Positions 10,039-22,287 of a stretch of DNA of 64,000 nucleotides are shown here, in pieces. The notes under the pieces are model-generated. The model was not told the DNA's origin and searched no databases. It worked only from the letters and a program-made list of their open reading frames with translations. How positions within the stretch are numbered: position 1 is the stretch's first letter; every line of letters begins with the position of its first letter. Both the position numbers and the translations under genes were made by a program. This stretch comes from Ailurus styani (lineage: Eukaryota > Chordata > Mammalia > Carnivora > Ailuridae): NCBI GenBank assembly GCA_002007465.1, contig LNAC01000346.1, positions 1,696,322 through 1,760,321 of the forward strand. The letters are read 5' to 3'.

Positions 10039-11968
10039 ATCTCCCTTTGGGTAAGAAATATTTGGGTAGATTTATAAAAGCTTTCATGAGTCAGAAGTCA
10101 GAAGAACATTTGCAACTTGTAAAAGCCTTCTGATTCAAAGCAACTGCATCTTTGCACTCAACATACAAACTGAATCACATTCAACTCACTGCAATACTGT
10201 TTATTTAGACAGATTATCTGTAATAGAATTCATTGGTTAAGCAAAAATAGAGTACTCACAAAGGAATCTGTCTGAATAATGACTTTTAAAATAAATAAAC
10301 AAATAAATAGCCACAGTGTTTGGCCAGCAAGCATATATTAGATTAAACAAATGACATGTGTTTTTTCAACAAAGAAGAAAATGCTGACTCACAAAGATAT
10401 AAAAGTTTGCATTAATTGAACCCTCGAATAATTATTTGAAATTGCCCAACATAAAAAAATTATAAAATTACAGAATTTCTTACATTCCACAGGGCAATTA
10501 GCTTTGTGGGAAACTCTGCACTATACTAACATGTCTTCTAAGAATCAATAAAAAATTTATGTACTCTTTCTTGTAGTGAACTCTGCTATAAATCAAATCA
10601 CTATGAAACTGGTAATCATAACTTCCGATTCTTAGTTTACTAAGCCAGGCTGCTCTCCCTAAACAGATATTCAATTCCCTGAAATCCTTTTCTGCATAGG
10701 TCAAACCCACTAAATTCAAATAACAAACAGAAATGCCAGAAGTATTTTACAGATTTCAAGAAATATGAATTTACACTTAAATCCATTGTTATAATCATTG
10801 TAAAATGCAATTCTGTATTTAGAGCTCCTGCTACAGATAAGTCTGTGTATCTGTTCCTTAGGGTGTTTCAGAAATTATGGTAGTTAAGATGTCTTAAGTT
10901 TGTCCCAAGGAGAAAAAGAGTTAGCAGATTCTCTCGAATTTATAACTTCTGTTCTAATACTCTATTCTCTCCCTAGATATTAAGCACACATTTTTCTTAT
11001 TAAAGATGTTCTGGGAGGGTAGGTCATCGTTTTCCTGTCAAGATCACCCCTTGTCATGAGTCAGACTCATCCAGCTAATCTCTAGTGATTTCCTTCAAGC
11101 ACACTATTTCACCAGAAAAGATCTTTACATTAAATTTTAACCCCACTATTTCTTCTCCCAGCAGAAAATATTTGAGAAACATTAAAAATGGATATGTTCT
11201 GGTGATGTGGAATCAGTTAGAAATTAAAGACAAGACGTTTCTTATGATGTGTGTTTTCTTCAATACAGAAATGGCACTCAAAATATTCCTATTTCACTGC
11301 CAACTTTAATATTAAATGCTAAAGCCATGAAATTTTCAGTGAACTTAACCTGACATAAAGCAGGTTAGAGGGCTATTAGTCATTAACAATTCACCACAAT
11401 GATTAGATTCTTGTAACATAAATTCAGAGGAAAATCACCCTACTTACTTCAAACCTTGTTTCCCAGAAAAGGAAGTTAAAGAGCGCATATACACACACTG
11501 TAACCCAATATGTGAAACATTAGGGAGTTTTGAGAAATTCCTTTTTTCCCCAAGTGTGTTCTCTTATTTTATATGTCTGAAAAGGGTTGCAAGACCAAAA
11601 GTTGTGATGAAAGCGTCCAAGATTTCTCAGGGAAAAAAATCAGTGTAAGAGAGAGGAAAATAATACATCGTGTTCTATATAAAGCATCAACTTCCTGAAA
11701 ATAAGTAATTAAAAACCCAATGCCAACTTGTATTTTAAGCTGTCATGGTACATTTTTATAAGGAAATTTTTTGATAAAACAGTTATAATAATGAATTAAT
11801 ATGGCAAAAAAATTAAAGTTTTTATGCACTATCACTGCAAAATCTTATACTATTTTTACATTTATTACATTCCAATTCCAATTGGAATAATGTTAATCAG
11901 ATTTTTGTAAAATTATTTTTTTTAATTTATGGTCACAACATTTTAACATTTCCATCAATTATTTGATC
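10039..11968. other. unclassified AT-rich DNA
   Basis: Almost 2 kb with no SINE, LINE or LTR that I can recognise and no credible gene. A 14-bp palindrome ATTCCAATTGGAAT lies at 11875-11888. Confidence 0.4.
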
Positions 11969-11983
11969 CAAATCAAAGGTTTT

Positions 11984-12196
11984 TTTCTTTTTTTTTAAAG
12001 ATTTTATTTATTGATTTATTTGACAGAGAGAGAGAGAGAGAGAGATCACAAGTAGGCAGAGAGGCAGGCAGAGAGAGAGGAGGAAGCAGGCTCTCCACCG
12101 AGTAGAGAGCCCGATGTGGGCCTCGATCCCAGGACCCCGAGATCATGACCTGAGCTGAAGGCAGAGGCTTTAACCCACTGAGCCACCCAGGCGCCC
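11984..12196 (-). mobile_element. mustelid-type Can-SINE, minus strand
   Basis: The minus strand carries the complete head, the CTGCCTACTTGTGATCTC segment and a (GA)n/(CT)n run at 12025-12044. The duplication CCAAATCAAAGGTTT / CCAAATCAAAGTTTT lies at about 11969-11983 and 12197-12211. Confidence 0.95.
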
Positions 12197-12339
12197 CCAA
12201 ATCAAAGTTTTGTAAAATTATGACTCATAGCTTATCATATAAATTTTTGCAGAAAAAAATCCCTTTAACACACATGTATTAAAATTTCTGATAGATTGCT
12301 AAATAAGATGTTTCATATAAGTGATTCTTTGGTTCCTCA

Positions 12340-12425
12340 ACATGGTATTCTCACTGCCTAACATAGTATCTGCTGCATACTTGTGACTTCCTAGGTACTT
12401 GATGAATGAATAAATGACTACTAAC
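12340..12425 (+). mobile_element. L2 LINE 3' end fragment, plus strand
   Basis: It shows CTGCCTAACATAGTATCTGC, then GTACTTGATGAATGAATAAATGA, the degenerate L2 3' terminus. Confidence 0.55.
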
Positions 12426-13550
12426 TTTAGACTCAGCTACATAAGTCTTTTAAATATTCAAACTCTTATGTAAATAAATTTTTAGTCTCAATTTGAACAC
12501 TTTTTTATATTTGAATCTAAGGGAAAACAACACTCTAGAAATTCTAGGTCAGAAGAAAAAGAGCAGTGATCTTTTCTGCAGGGGAGAGGAGCACAAGATT
12601 ATACATTCAGTGCAAAAGACATAGATATATATAGTTTACAGAAAGACCTGCGTATTGTATAATGAATTATATAAGTGATGTCAAGGTCTCAGGAAACAAA
12701 ACAAGTGAACCAAATATCCCATATTAAATCTAAAGGAGGTCATAAAATAGAGTCTAATTATTCTCAGATATCAGACATGCTAGCATGTCTTTACTTTTCC
12801 CAGATTCCTTGATCTTTGACACTCTTTTTTGTTATGACAGTTCTTTATTTTCTAACAACTTTTTACATGTTAATAATGTATTTTCATGTATATAACTCAA
12901 TGGCTTTTAAAGAGGTATTCTATTTTATAAATAATATATTAAATATTATTGTTTTAGAATTATAAAAGAAACAAAAATGTTTTATTCCTGTCTTATGTTT
13001 AGGTAGAAGCATATTACTAAAACAAATTTAAATGATGTTTACAAAAAAATAGAAAAATAAAATAAAATGATGCTTATGGGAAACAAACGATACATGTAAA
13101 AGTCATTTTAAAGCAAGCAAATAGATGACACACTTAAAAGTTTATTTGCTGTGTACCCTTTTTTAAGTCATGGCACCTTTTTAACTGTTTTTTATCAGCA
13201 GATTATTATTTAATGATCAACCTCTCATGTAATGAGTTAAAAAATAAACAATGTCACAATATATACACATCTTTTTACAAACCCATATTTTATGAAAACA
13301 TTAGATACATTTGCTATAACATGGAGAACCCAAAATCTTTTAATCTCATTGAATAAATAGAATTCAATCATTTCATATAATGGAAAATCCAGAAATACCT
13401 ATCATACCTTTCAGAAGTTGGCTGACTTAATATAAGAAGTCAAAAATTCCTCAGAATTATATTTTCCTTCCATTAAAGAAAAAACATTCTTCTGGTTTTC
13501 CTTTGAAAATTTAAGTACCTTTAATATATAATCATATCAAAATATAATCT
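12426..13550. other. unclassified AT-rich DNA
   Basis: It is very AT-rich with no supported feature. Confidence 0.4.
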
Positions 13551-13567
13551 AATTTATCTATATTTCT

Positions 13568-13761
13568 TTTTTTAAGATTTTATTTATTTATTTGAGAGAG
13601 AGAGAGAGACAGAGCACAAGCTTGGGGAGAGACAGAGGGAAAGGGAGAAGCAGACTCCCCATTGAATAGAGAGACCAACGTTAGGCTCGATCCCAGGACC
13701 CTGAGATCATGAACTGAGCCAAAGACAGACATTTAACCAACTGAGCCACCCAGGCACCCCC
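13568..13761 (-). mobile_element. Can-SINE, minus strand
   Basis: The 17-bp duplication AATTTATCTATATTTCT (13551-13567) against AATTTATTTATATTTCT (13762-13778) has one mismatch. The minus strand carries the GTGCCTGGGTGGCTCAGTT head and an A-rich tail. Confidence 0.95.
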
Positions 13762-13778
13762 AATTTATTTATATTTCT

Positions 13779-14619
13779 AGAAGCATAATCTTTAATTTTT
13801 ACATGATTGTCACTTTAAATAATGATAAAATTAGATTCAGCATTTATTCAATAATCAATAACTTCAAAATAGCAAAAAAATATAGAGAGAAGAAAGCCTG
13901 CTTCTCAACCATAAAATCCAATGAATGTTGGAAGCAAATATACATAAATAAATTGGGCAGGCCAAACTTAAACATCAATTCAAATAGTGTCATAACAGAA
14001 CTACCTATGTAGTTTTTTCCTCCACATGGGTAAAATTAGTATTTTTTAAATGACTGAGGACAAATTAAACATGAAAAAAACAGCAAAATGGATCACAGTC
14101 CATTGTACAAATTTCTTTGTATGTGTGTTAGGCACATTGGAGGCTGCATCATTTCTAGTTCATTCTGAGTAAGAATTTATCAAATCATTTATTGATTTTG
14201 AATTCACAATAGTCTATCCAGTTATATATAATTATACATATATTATTATATAGCCTTGATTTTTCAGGGCAGGCTCTTTGATAATACTTATTATAGTTTT
14301 CTTCTATCCTACAACTATAGCTTCCTAGCAGAGAGCATTACTAACCTCTGTAGCTAACTCTGCTGTGACTGGGCAAGCTTTTCCTCTCATCACAGTCATG
14401 TTCTTGTTTGTGCACAAAAGTAATTTTCAGCTGTATGGATCTGCTGAGAGGGTCTCCCTAGGATGTCTCAGAAACTCCCTTGAATAATATTAAGTGTCTC
14501 AAAATGCATACAAGTAAACTCTAGAGTATAATCAAATTTTATTTAACCATGAACTTGAGATGCTCAACTTACTATAAATTTGTTGGAAGGTAGTTTGGGT
14601 TAAGTCTAATTCCCTCTGA
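13779..14619. other. unclassified AT-rich DNA
   Basis: No supported gene. The 69-codon plus frame at 13803-14012 is lysine- and asparagine-rich, which matches random AT-rich translation. Confidence 0.35.
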
Positions 14620-14840
14620 AGTATGAAGTAGCATATATTGAACTATATACTATATATACTGGTCATTATGCTATGTATTTTACATACAGGGTTTCATTTT
14701 TTTCCTCTCCTTAGCCTAAGAGTTAAGGTTAATGATCGGATCTGCCTTACATATGAAGAAAAATGAAGTCCAGGGAGAATAACACTTGTGTGAAGTTGAC
14801 GGCAGAGCTGAGAGTAAAACTCTGATCTGTAGGATTCCAG
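14620..14840 (-). mobile_element. MIR SINE fossil, minus strand
   Basis: It reads as the reverse of MIR: GGTCATTATGCTATGTATTTTACATACAGG at the left, then TATGAAGAAAAATGAAGTCCAGG and GAAGTTGACGGCAGAGCTGAGAG. Diverged. Confidence 0.65.
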
Positions 14841-15049
14841 AGTTCTAGAGGAGGTCTTTATAAAAATGTCTTTATTTCTGATTTAGAAAAACTTTTTTTG
14901 AGGTATAATCTATATACAAATAAAGACACTCATTAAAAAGCACTCCTTGATGTGTTTTGACAAATGTTTATCTGTATGTAACCACCATCACAAATGAAAT
15001 TGATATAAAACATTTCTATCATTCCAAGGAATTATCTTGTAGGCTTTTT

Positions 15050-15239
15050 TTTTTAAGATTTACGTATTTATTTGAGAGAGACAGAGCTAGCAGGGGGAGG
15101 GGCGAAGGGAGAGGGAGATAAGCAGACTCCCTGCTGAGTGGGAAGACTGATGCGAGGCTCCATCCCACAACCCTGAGATGATGACCTGAGCCGAAATCAA
15201 GAATCCAACACTTAATCCACTGAGCCATCCAAGTGCTGC
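15050..15239 (-). mobile_element. older Can-SINE, minus strand
   Basis: The duplication ATCTTGTAGGCTTTTT / ATCTTGTACACCTTTT lies at 15034-15049 and 15240-15255. The minus-strand head is diverged (plus end ACTGAGCCATCCAAGTGCTG). Confidence 0.92.
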
Positions 15240-16124
15240 ATCTTGTACACCTTTTCAATCAACTGTCACCCCATTCCCAGCCCCCAAAAGCCATCGACAT
15301 ACTTTTTATCATTATAATTTTGTATTTTATGGTTTAATATATAGCTTAATAAACAGAATCCCGCATTATAGAAATTTTTAACAGCCTTCTATACCTCGCC
15401 CTAGTATTAATATTCATCTATTCTGTTGGGTTTATCAGTGTATGCTATTTATATTGTTTATAACAACTGCTGTATAAATCAGCATAATTTATTTTAATTG
15501 GTAAGTACTTCTCTGTTGCATCTATATACCAAAATTTGTATAGTTATTCATCTGTTGATGAAACTTTGGTTTGTTACTAGGTTTTAACTATTCTGAATAA
15601 AGCTGCTATGAATATTTGTGTCAAGTCTTTATGTGGATAAATATAAATCTACATAGATATTTTTTCTTGAATAAATGCTCAGAAGTAAAACTGTTTGGCC
15701 ATATGATAATTATATTTTTAACTGTATGATACACACGTAGTGTTTATATAAAATAAGTTTTAATCCTTTTTTTCCTAATGACCAATTATGTTGAACATCT
15801 TTTCATATACCTACTGATCATTTCTATGGTATGTCTTCATTAGTAAAGTGTGTCTTAAAAAAATTTTTTTTGGGCCAAAACTTTAATTGGGTTGTTTATC
15901 ATCTATTGAATTGCAGAGGTTCTGTATGGCTTGGGATGTAATGCTGTATGTATAAATATAAATATATTTATATATATGTATATATCTATATCTATACATC
16001 TTTTTAAACTAGAAGCTTTGTGGGGTTTTTTTTTTCAGTTTTACACTGTTCTTTATAAGAAGTTAATATTACAAATTTCTTTCTAGCACAGCCTTAGCTG
16101 TATCTCATGAATTTTAATATGCTA

Positions 16125-16575
16125 TGTATATTAGTCAGGGCTCTCCAAGGAAACAAAACCAATAGGATGTATACACACGCGCGTGTGCATGTGCATGAAT
16201 GCACACATACAGATATCACATATGAGAGAGATTTAAGAGATTCATTGGGTCATGCAATTGTGGAGGCTGGGCAAGTCCAAACCCTTAAGTGTAGGCCTGC
16301 AGGATGGAGACCCAGGAAAGAGCCAGTTCTGCAGTGTGGGTCCTGAGGCTGTCTCCTGGCAGAGTTCCCTTTTCAAAAAGGTAGTCAGTCTTCTAATAAG
16401 GCCTTCGATTAACTGAATGAGTCCCACCCACATAATGGAGGCAATCTGAGTTACTCAAAGTCTACCCATCTCAATTTTAATCCCATCAAAATAATACCTT
16501 CACATAAATATCTAAAATAATGCTTGAAAAATATCTGACACCTGGCGTAGCTAAGTTGACACATAAACCATCACA
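16125..16575 (-). mobile_element. ERVL LTR (MLT2-like), minus strand, inside L1M
   Basis: The plus strand reads TATTAGTCAGGGCTCTCCAAG, GGAAACAAAACCAATAGGATG, TGGAGGCTGGGCAAGTCC, GCCTGCAGGATGGAGACCCAG, CCCACCCACATAATGGAGG and ends with AAGTTGACACATAAACCATCACA. I take the LTR sense as minus because the AATAAA-like signal (degraded to CTTAAATCTC) reads that way. It is a solo LTR with no internal retroviral genes. The purine/pyrimidine CA run at 16157-16210 is a small microsatellite expansion within it. L1M sequence continues on both sides, so the LTR is younger than the L1. Confidence 0.75.
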
Positions 16576-18140
16576 GTACAATGATAATCTTTTCATTTAA
16601 AAAAAATTCTAGTGAACTTTAGATCAACTAGAAATGTGTGTATGCGTCTGTGTGTCTGTGTGTTCAATTCTTTAGTTAGGGAATTTTTGAGATATCTTTC
16701 CAATATTGAATTATAGTTAAATATTTTGTTGTCAGAGAATATAACTCTATGATTCCAATTTTGTCATTATCTGTTGAGCTTTTTATAGCCCATAAGGTAA
16801 TCTATCTGGATTAATGTTACATGTATACTTTCAAATTGTGTCTAATCTTCTGTTCTTGGGAGCAGATCTGTAAATATCAAGATCACCTTAGTTGACAATG
16901 TAATTCTTGTATTCTGTATCCTTGGTTTTCTGTCTTATTGTTCTATTCATTATTCAGAAAAGAGTGTAGAAGCCCCAAGTATTAGTGAATTATGTTATTC
17001 TCTTTTCATTTCTATCAGTTTTTATTTCATGTATTCATTTTGTTATTGGATTACTATGTTTTTCTGATGACTTGATTCTTTAACATTATTAATTATCCCT
17101 CATTATCATCGATAATATTGTTTTTTCTTAAATCTTTTTCTGATATTAGTTTAGCCAGTCCAACGTTTTGTGTTATTTTTTGTTTGGTTGTTGATTGTTT
17201 TGTTTTGTTTTGTTTGCATACTGTCTTTTCCAACTTTTTCTTTTAAACTATTTGGTGGTTGTGATTTAAAGTGAATTTGTTATAGACAGCATATTTGTGT
17301 GTGTTGAGTTTTCTCAGACCATTTATATAGAAGGTAATTATTGGTACATTAAGATTTAATTGTACCATCTTTTTATTTGTTTTCTATTTATAGAATCTGT
17401 TCTTTATTCATTTGTTTCTATTTCCCTGAATTCGCTTGGATTGAGTATTTTAAAGTATTACATTATATCTTCTAATTATTTTATACAGCGGTTTGAGTTT
17501 TGAAATATTCATCTTTAACCTATCACTGTTTGCCCTTCAGTAATATTATATCGCTTTACTTAAAATATAAAGACTTCTTAAACATTATGCTCCCATTTCC
17601 CTGCTCCCATTCCTTACGCTATTATTGTTATATATTTTACTTCTACACTCATTATAACCCTTATAATAGTTTACAATTTTTGCTTTCATGATAATGCTAA
17701 ATTTCCCATGAAGTAAAAATAGAAAAAATAGCTCATTCATTTATCCATATACTTGCCATTTCTGAGGTTCTTCATTCCATTGTATAAACCCGTTTCCATC
17801 TGATATCCCTTACTTTCTGCCTAAAACTTCTTTAACATTTCATGTATTATAGATCTTCTCACAAAAGTAATTCATTTAGCATTTGTTTGTTTAAAAAATG
17901 GTTTTACTTCTCTGGATATAGACTTCCACAATGAATTAATTTATCTTTTAGCCCTTAAATCATGTTTTATTGTCTTCTTGGCTTGCATAATTTCTTACAG
18001 AAGTCAGCTAAAATTCTTGTCATTATTCCATTGTTCATAAAGTGTACTGTTTTCTTGTGCTGCTTTTCTTCCCTATACTGGTTTTCAGCAACTTGATTAT
18101 GATGCAGTTTGTTATGTTTGTGTGTTTGCACGTGAGTTTT

Positions 18141-18350
18141 TTTCTTTTTTAAGATTTATTTACTTATTTGAGAAAGAGAGAGAGCAAGAGAGTATAGGGG
18201 AGGGGCAGAGGGACAGGGACTGAGAATCCCAAGCAGGGTCAGTGCTGAGCATGAAGACTGACACAGTGCTCCATCTCAAGACCCCAAAATCATGACCTGA
18301 GCCAAAACCAAGAGTTGGCCGCTCAACTGACTGTGCCACCCAGGTGCCTC
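18141..18350 (-). mobile_element. older Can-SINE, minus strand
   Basis: The minus strand has the AGGCACCTGGGTGGCACAG head, a GA-rich block at 18170-18195 and a T-rich left end. A weak duplication TGCACGTGAGTTT / TGCATGTGTTT flanks it (18128 and 18351). The 93-codon minus frame here is SINE-derived. Confidence 0.9.
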
Positions 18351-18694
18351 TGCATGTGTTTATAATCTGAAATTTATGATTCTTGGATTTTAAATTTATA
18401 ATTGTCATCAATTTAAAAAACAAACAAACAAAAGCAAACACCTATTTCTACAAATATTTTATCCTGGCTGATTTCTTAACTTTGTGTACTGTAATTACAT
18501 ATTCGTTAGGTAGCTTAATATTATCCCATTTGCCATTAGGGTGTGTTTTTTGTTCTCTGTGCTTCATTTTAGAGAATTTCCAGTCCTATGTCTTCAAGAC
18601 CATTGATATTTTTCTTCCAAAGCATCTAATATGATACCAATCTTAAACAATATTTTTTATTTTAGAATTATTTTTTCATAAATAAACACACTGT

Positions 18695-18892
18695 TGGGGT
18701 GCCTGGATGGCTTAGCCATTAAGTGTCTATCTTTGGCTCAGGTCATGATCCCAGGGTCCTGAGATCGAGCCCCGCATCAGGTTCCCTGCTCAGAAGGAAG
18801 CCTGCTTCTCCCTCTCCTGCTCCCCCTGCTTGTGCTTCCTTTCTCCCTGTCTCTCTCTGTTAAATAAACAAAATCTTAAAAAAAAAAAAAAA
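18695..18892 (+). mobile_element. arctoid-type Can-SINE, plus strand
   Basis: It has GGGGTGCCTGGATGGCTTAG, CCCGCATCAGGTTCCCTG, a CTCCTGCTCCCCCTGCTTGTG block and a 14-base A tail. I see no clear target duplication, so one flank may have been lost or the insertion is old. Confidence 0.92.
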
Positions 18893-19669
18893 GTCAGCCA
18901 AAGCTTAAGTGGTCCCATAGCAGATTTCAAAACGCGTGTTTTCTGCATCTATTCTTTCTGAAAATATACCTTGCAATTTACAGCCATATCAGACTCTCTC
19001 AACTACTCTTTACCTCCTCAATTCAGTGATACTGCTGGGCTTTGTTTAAACTCCCTTACTGTACACCTAATATTCAGAAACTGGTTCTAGGAAGAAAGCT
19101 AGGGAGGTTGTGTGACTTGCATACTTTATTTCCTTTCTTACGGATATTGGATTTGTGCTTCCTCTTATCCAAAGTCTTAAAAGAGTTATCTCATACATTT
19201 TGTCACGTGTTCTAGTTGTTTATAACAGAAGGTTACATGAGGTCCTTGTCACTCCATCATGGCTGAAAGGAAAAGTCTAATTAAGGCTTAAATCAGTTTA
19301 TTCTGAGGCCCAGAATTTTAACCACTCTGTTTGCTGATTTTTGCCACTTGATTTTCCTGTAAGTGTACCATGAACCTATGGCAAATTAAATCAACAAGTC
19401 TTTTATATGTGAAGTGATCTCATATCAAAATATTTAACCTATATTTGTAAAAAAGAGAATATATTTATAATTCAGCTTAAAGATGGATCTTTGCAGTTCC
19501 TGTTACTAAATGTACACTTGGTGCATCTTGATTTTGTTAGCCATTACATATTACATAAACTATCATTATCACTTTTTCATTTGCAAATGCAATTAAACTG
19601 CCTTCTTTTTTCCCCTTCCCTTATGATAAAAATGTTGAGTCATAGAAAACTAAACACTAATTTCATTTA
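18893..19669. other. unclassified DNA
   Basis: No supported feature. Confidence 0.35.
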
Positions 19670-19683
19670 AAAACTTCATCCAG

Positions 19684-19885
19684 GGTCGCCTGGGTGGCTC
19701 AGGTGGCTGAGCGTCCAACTCTAGATTTTGGCTCAGGTCATGATCTCAGGGTTGTGAGAAAGAGCCCCACATTAGGCTCTGCACTCAGTGGGGAGTCTGC
19801 TTTTCTACCTCTCTCTCTCTCTCACTCCTTCCCCCAACTCATGCTATCTCTAAAATAAATAAATAATCTTTAAAACAACAATGAC
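19684..19885 (+). mobile_element. Can-SINE, plus strand
   Basis: A perfect 14-bp duplication AAAACTTCATCCAG lies at 19670-19683 and 19886-19899. The copy carries a duplicated-looking GGTGGCTCAGGTGGCTGAG in the A-box arm and an older body (CACATTAGGCTCTGCACTCAG). Confidence 0.94.
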
Positions 19886-19899
19886 AAAACTTCATCCAG

Positions 19900-20499
19900 T
19901 TTGGAATCCACTCATATACCTTCTCCAGGTTATTCAACCACTTGAGTCTTCTATAATCCAGACACATTTGTCTCCGTTATCCATTAGCATATCATGGGAG
20001 ATTTTTGACAACTACTATGGCCTATGTCTTCAGCAATCATTTGATCGAAGACCCTAATAACACAGTCAAAAAAAGGAAACGAGGCTTGTTTGAAATGACT
20101 TGTTCTTAGTGAATTCATACTGGCTTCTAGCATTGCCTACATTCCTAAGAGCATGTAAATCATATGCTCAGGAACCCGGTAAAGACTTCAATAGTGGCTT
20201 AGGTATTTTTGAACTTGAATCATTTCCTTAGTTTTAAAATTGAGATGCTTACTACTTCTGCTTATTTTCCATTTATTTAAATTCTGGGGAAAAATACATT
20301 TTACCAATTACATTTTACTATTTACATTTACTGGTTACATTTTACTAATATAACTATAATTAATTTTGGCCTAAAATATAATTTGCCTGGATTTAGAAGA
20401 CTGAATACTTTCGATTGAAGAGTCCATAATAGCTCTTCTCTTCTTATTATTTAAGGCCCGAGTGTCTAAAACCTTATACAAGTTAACTAAAAGATCTCT
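19900..20499. other. unclassified DNA
   Basis: No supported feature. A short reiteration of TTTTAC/TTACATTTTAC occurs at 20299-20347. Confidence 0.35.
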
Positions 20500-20800
20500 T
20501 GTATTAGGAATCAGGAGGCGAAGATTGTCATTACCCTCATGAAATTCACAGGAAGGGAGATATACAAAAAAATTCACATAACACTATGTAAAATAGCAAA
20601 TAGTAAGTCTTCAGAAAGATTGTCACATAGTGTTGTGAGAGCAGGAGAATCTCACTAAATATGGAAGTTACAAAAGGTTTCCCTAAGTGGGATTTTAAAA
20701 ATGAGTAGCAAGGTAGGCAGTGATGATAAAAAGGCCACCATTTTAAGTAGAAGGAACAGCATAAGCAAAGGAACTAGAAGAAGGCCAAACTTATTTACTT
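20500..20800 (-). mobile_element. ancient interspersed repeat, class uncertain (L2-like)
   Basis: The stretch around GAAGGAACAGCATAAGCAAAGG (20750-20772) and the AAGATTGTCATTACCCTCATGAAATTCACAGG left part resemble a widely dispersed mammalian ancient repeat that I know mostly as L2-related antisense sequence. The assignment is weak. Confidence 0.4.
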
Positions 20801-20899
20801 GGCTTTAAATCCCTAATGGTGTAAATGCAGCAACATTTTTCACTAGCTGCCATTTTCTTTTTAATCCTCATTTACACTAAAACAGGGGTTTCTTTTTCC

Positions 20900-20992
20900 T
20901 GATGAGTAAAAACATTTAGAACAATGTCTTGTGTCGTAGTCACTCAGTAAATATTTGTTGATTGAATGAATAAAAGAATGGGAAAAAAAAGA
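20900..20992 (+). mobile_element. L2 LINE 3' end, plus strand
   Basis: It ends in CACTCAGTAAATATTTGTTG and ATTGAATGAATAAAAGAATG, the classic L2 3' terminus. Confidence 0.7.
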
Positions 20993-21054
20993 ATGAGTAA
21001 AATAAAAATATCAAACACTGCTCATGAACTAACCACATTTATTCTAATCTTAAT

Positions 21055-21345
21055 TTTCTTGTTCAAGCTGCTTCACCTCTGGAATACCAAATATTTCACC
21101 TCTTCGACATAGCCAATATTTTACTTTCATTCTCCAAGTTGAACATTTATCCGCAAATCTCTTCATCTTGCTCTACTTTGGTTTAGTCTTCCCTCCCTGA
21201 ACCCTAATGACATCATAGTATGTACCGTGTTGTTTATATACTATATCATTACAGGTAGCCTTTATATTACCTAATGTTTGATTTCTGTTCAACTACCCAG
21301 ATATCTTTGTCCTTTAAAGTGCCTGTCTTGCAACCTTACCTAAAA
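21055..21345 (+). mobile_element. L2 LINE 3' region, plus strand
   Basis: The path TTTCACCTCTTCGACATAGCC, GACATCATAGTATGTACCGTG, CTATATCATTACAGG, AACTACCCAGATATCTTTG resembles the L2 3' region upstream of the terminus. It has no terminus of its own, so it is a separate truncated piece from the one at 20900. Confidence 0.4.
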
Positions 21346-22100
21346 CGTGTTCATAGTTTCGTATTACAACACTCTGATTCTTGAAACAATGAGGGCTACA
21401 TATGTGTCTCAATCTTTTCTCATGTATTTTTTAGCCACATACTTAGTACATTGATATATTTTAAAATATATACTCCTGGTAACTCATTGAAGTTTTACTA
21501 TCACCTCATATGTAACAGGGATGTATTAAGAAACTGGATTCTAGATGAAATCAGAGCAGTGAGGATTAAAGAAACATCCCAGAAATCAAAGCATATGCAT
21601 TATCGAGTGCAAAGGAGCCAGCCATATGGCAAGATAAGCCAATAGGGCAGAGACTAGACAAGAACTCATAACAAGAGACAAAAGTGGAAAAGACATTTGG
21701 CTTCTGAAGCCACCTCTGATGAGGCAAGCTCAGTGGAACCTAGCTGAGTAGTTAACAAGGAGTTAGGAAAATACCTTAATTCAGTACATACCAATTGTTA
21801 GTTACTTTACATAATGAATCTCATTCAATCCTTAACAAACCCAGTGGAGTAAATATCATCATCCCTGTTTTGTAAATAAATGTCTTTACAGACTATTGGT
21901 CTATTTGAGCCATACAAATGTATATCGTCCAAAAGGAAATATTTAAATACCATTAGCCATTTATGGTGTAAGTTTTCAACGTGGTTTATATCAAACAGTC
22001 CAATGTAGCAGGTAAACTTTGCTCTTCTGATTCTATTGTTTTTGTTTTTATTATCTGATAGTACATGCTGAAATGAGTTTATCTTAGAAGTTGAATTGCT
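21346..22100. other. unclassified DNA with a MIR fragment
   Basis: Apart from the MIR at about 21775-21890, there is nothing I can support. The 64-codon plus frame at 21451-21645 has no recognisable domain. Confidence 0.35.
21775..21890 (-). mobile_element. MIR SINE fragment, minus strand
   Basis: GTTAGTTACTTTACATAATGAATCTCATTCAATCC and CCCAGTGGAGTAAATATCATCATCCCTGTTTTG follow the reverse of the MIR 3' half. Confidence 0.7.
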
Positions 22101-22287
22101 GAGGCACCTGGGTGGCTCAGTCCGTTAAGTGTATGCCTTTGGCTCAGGTCTCTCAGGTCATGGGATCAAGTCCCACATGGGCCCTCTGCTCAGCAGGGAG
22201 CCTGCTTTCCCCTCTCTCTCTGCCTGTCTCTCTGCCTACTTGTGATTTCTCTCTCTCTGCCAAATAAATAAATAAAATCTTAAAAAA
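22101..22287 (+). mobile_element. mustelid-type Can-SINE, plus strand
   Basis: It has GAGGCACCTGGGTGGCTCAG, a small CTCTCAGGTC reiteration inside the GGCTCAGGTCATG arm, CTGCCTACTTGTGATTTC and an AAATAAATAAATAAAATC tail. It lies directly against the 5' edge of the L1 that follows; no clear target duplication is visible. Confidence 0.93.

Larger units (their letters stand above)
14880..18690 (-). mobile_element. large old L1M, minus strand, multiply interrupted
   Basis: The left end is the reverse of an L1 3' UTR (TTGAGGTATAATCTATAT, TGTTTTGACAAATGTTTATC, TAACCACCATCACAAATG). From 15.45 to 16.1 kb and 16.58 kb on it follows ORF2 in reverse, and 17.8-18.66 kb follows upstream L1M sequence (CTTCTTGGCTTGCATAATTTC, TTTTCAGCAACTTGATTATGATGCAG). 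SINEs at 15050 and 18141, and an ERVL LTR at 16125, interrupt it. The coding sense is wholly degraded. Frames listed on either strand inside are not genes. Confidence 0.8.

Noticed and set aside
16125..16575. LTR considered as part of an intact endogenous retrovirus
   Set aside because: L1M sequence continues on both sides of a single LTR. No gag, pol or env remnants are adjacent.
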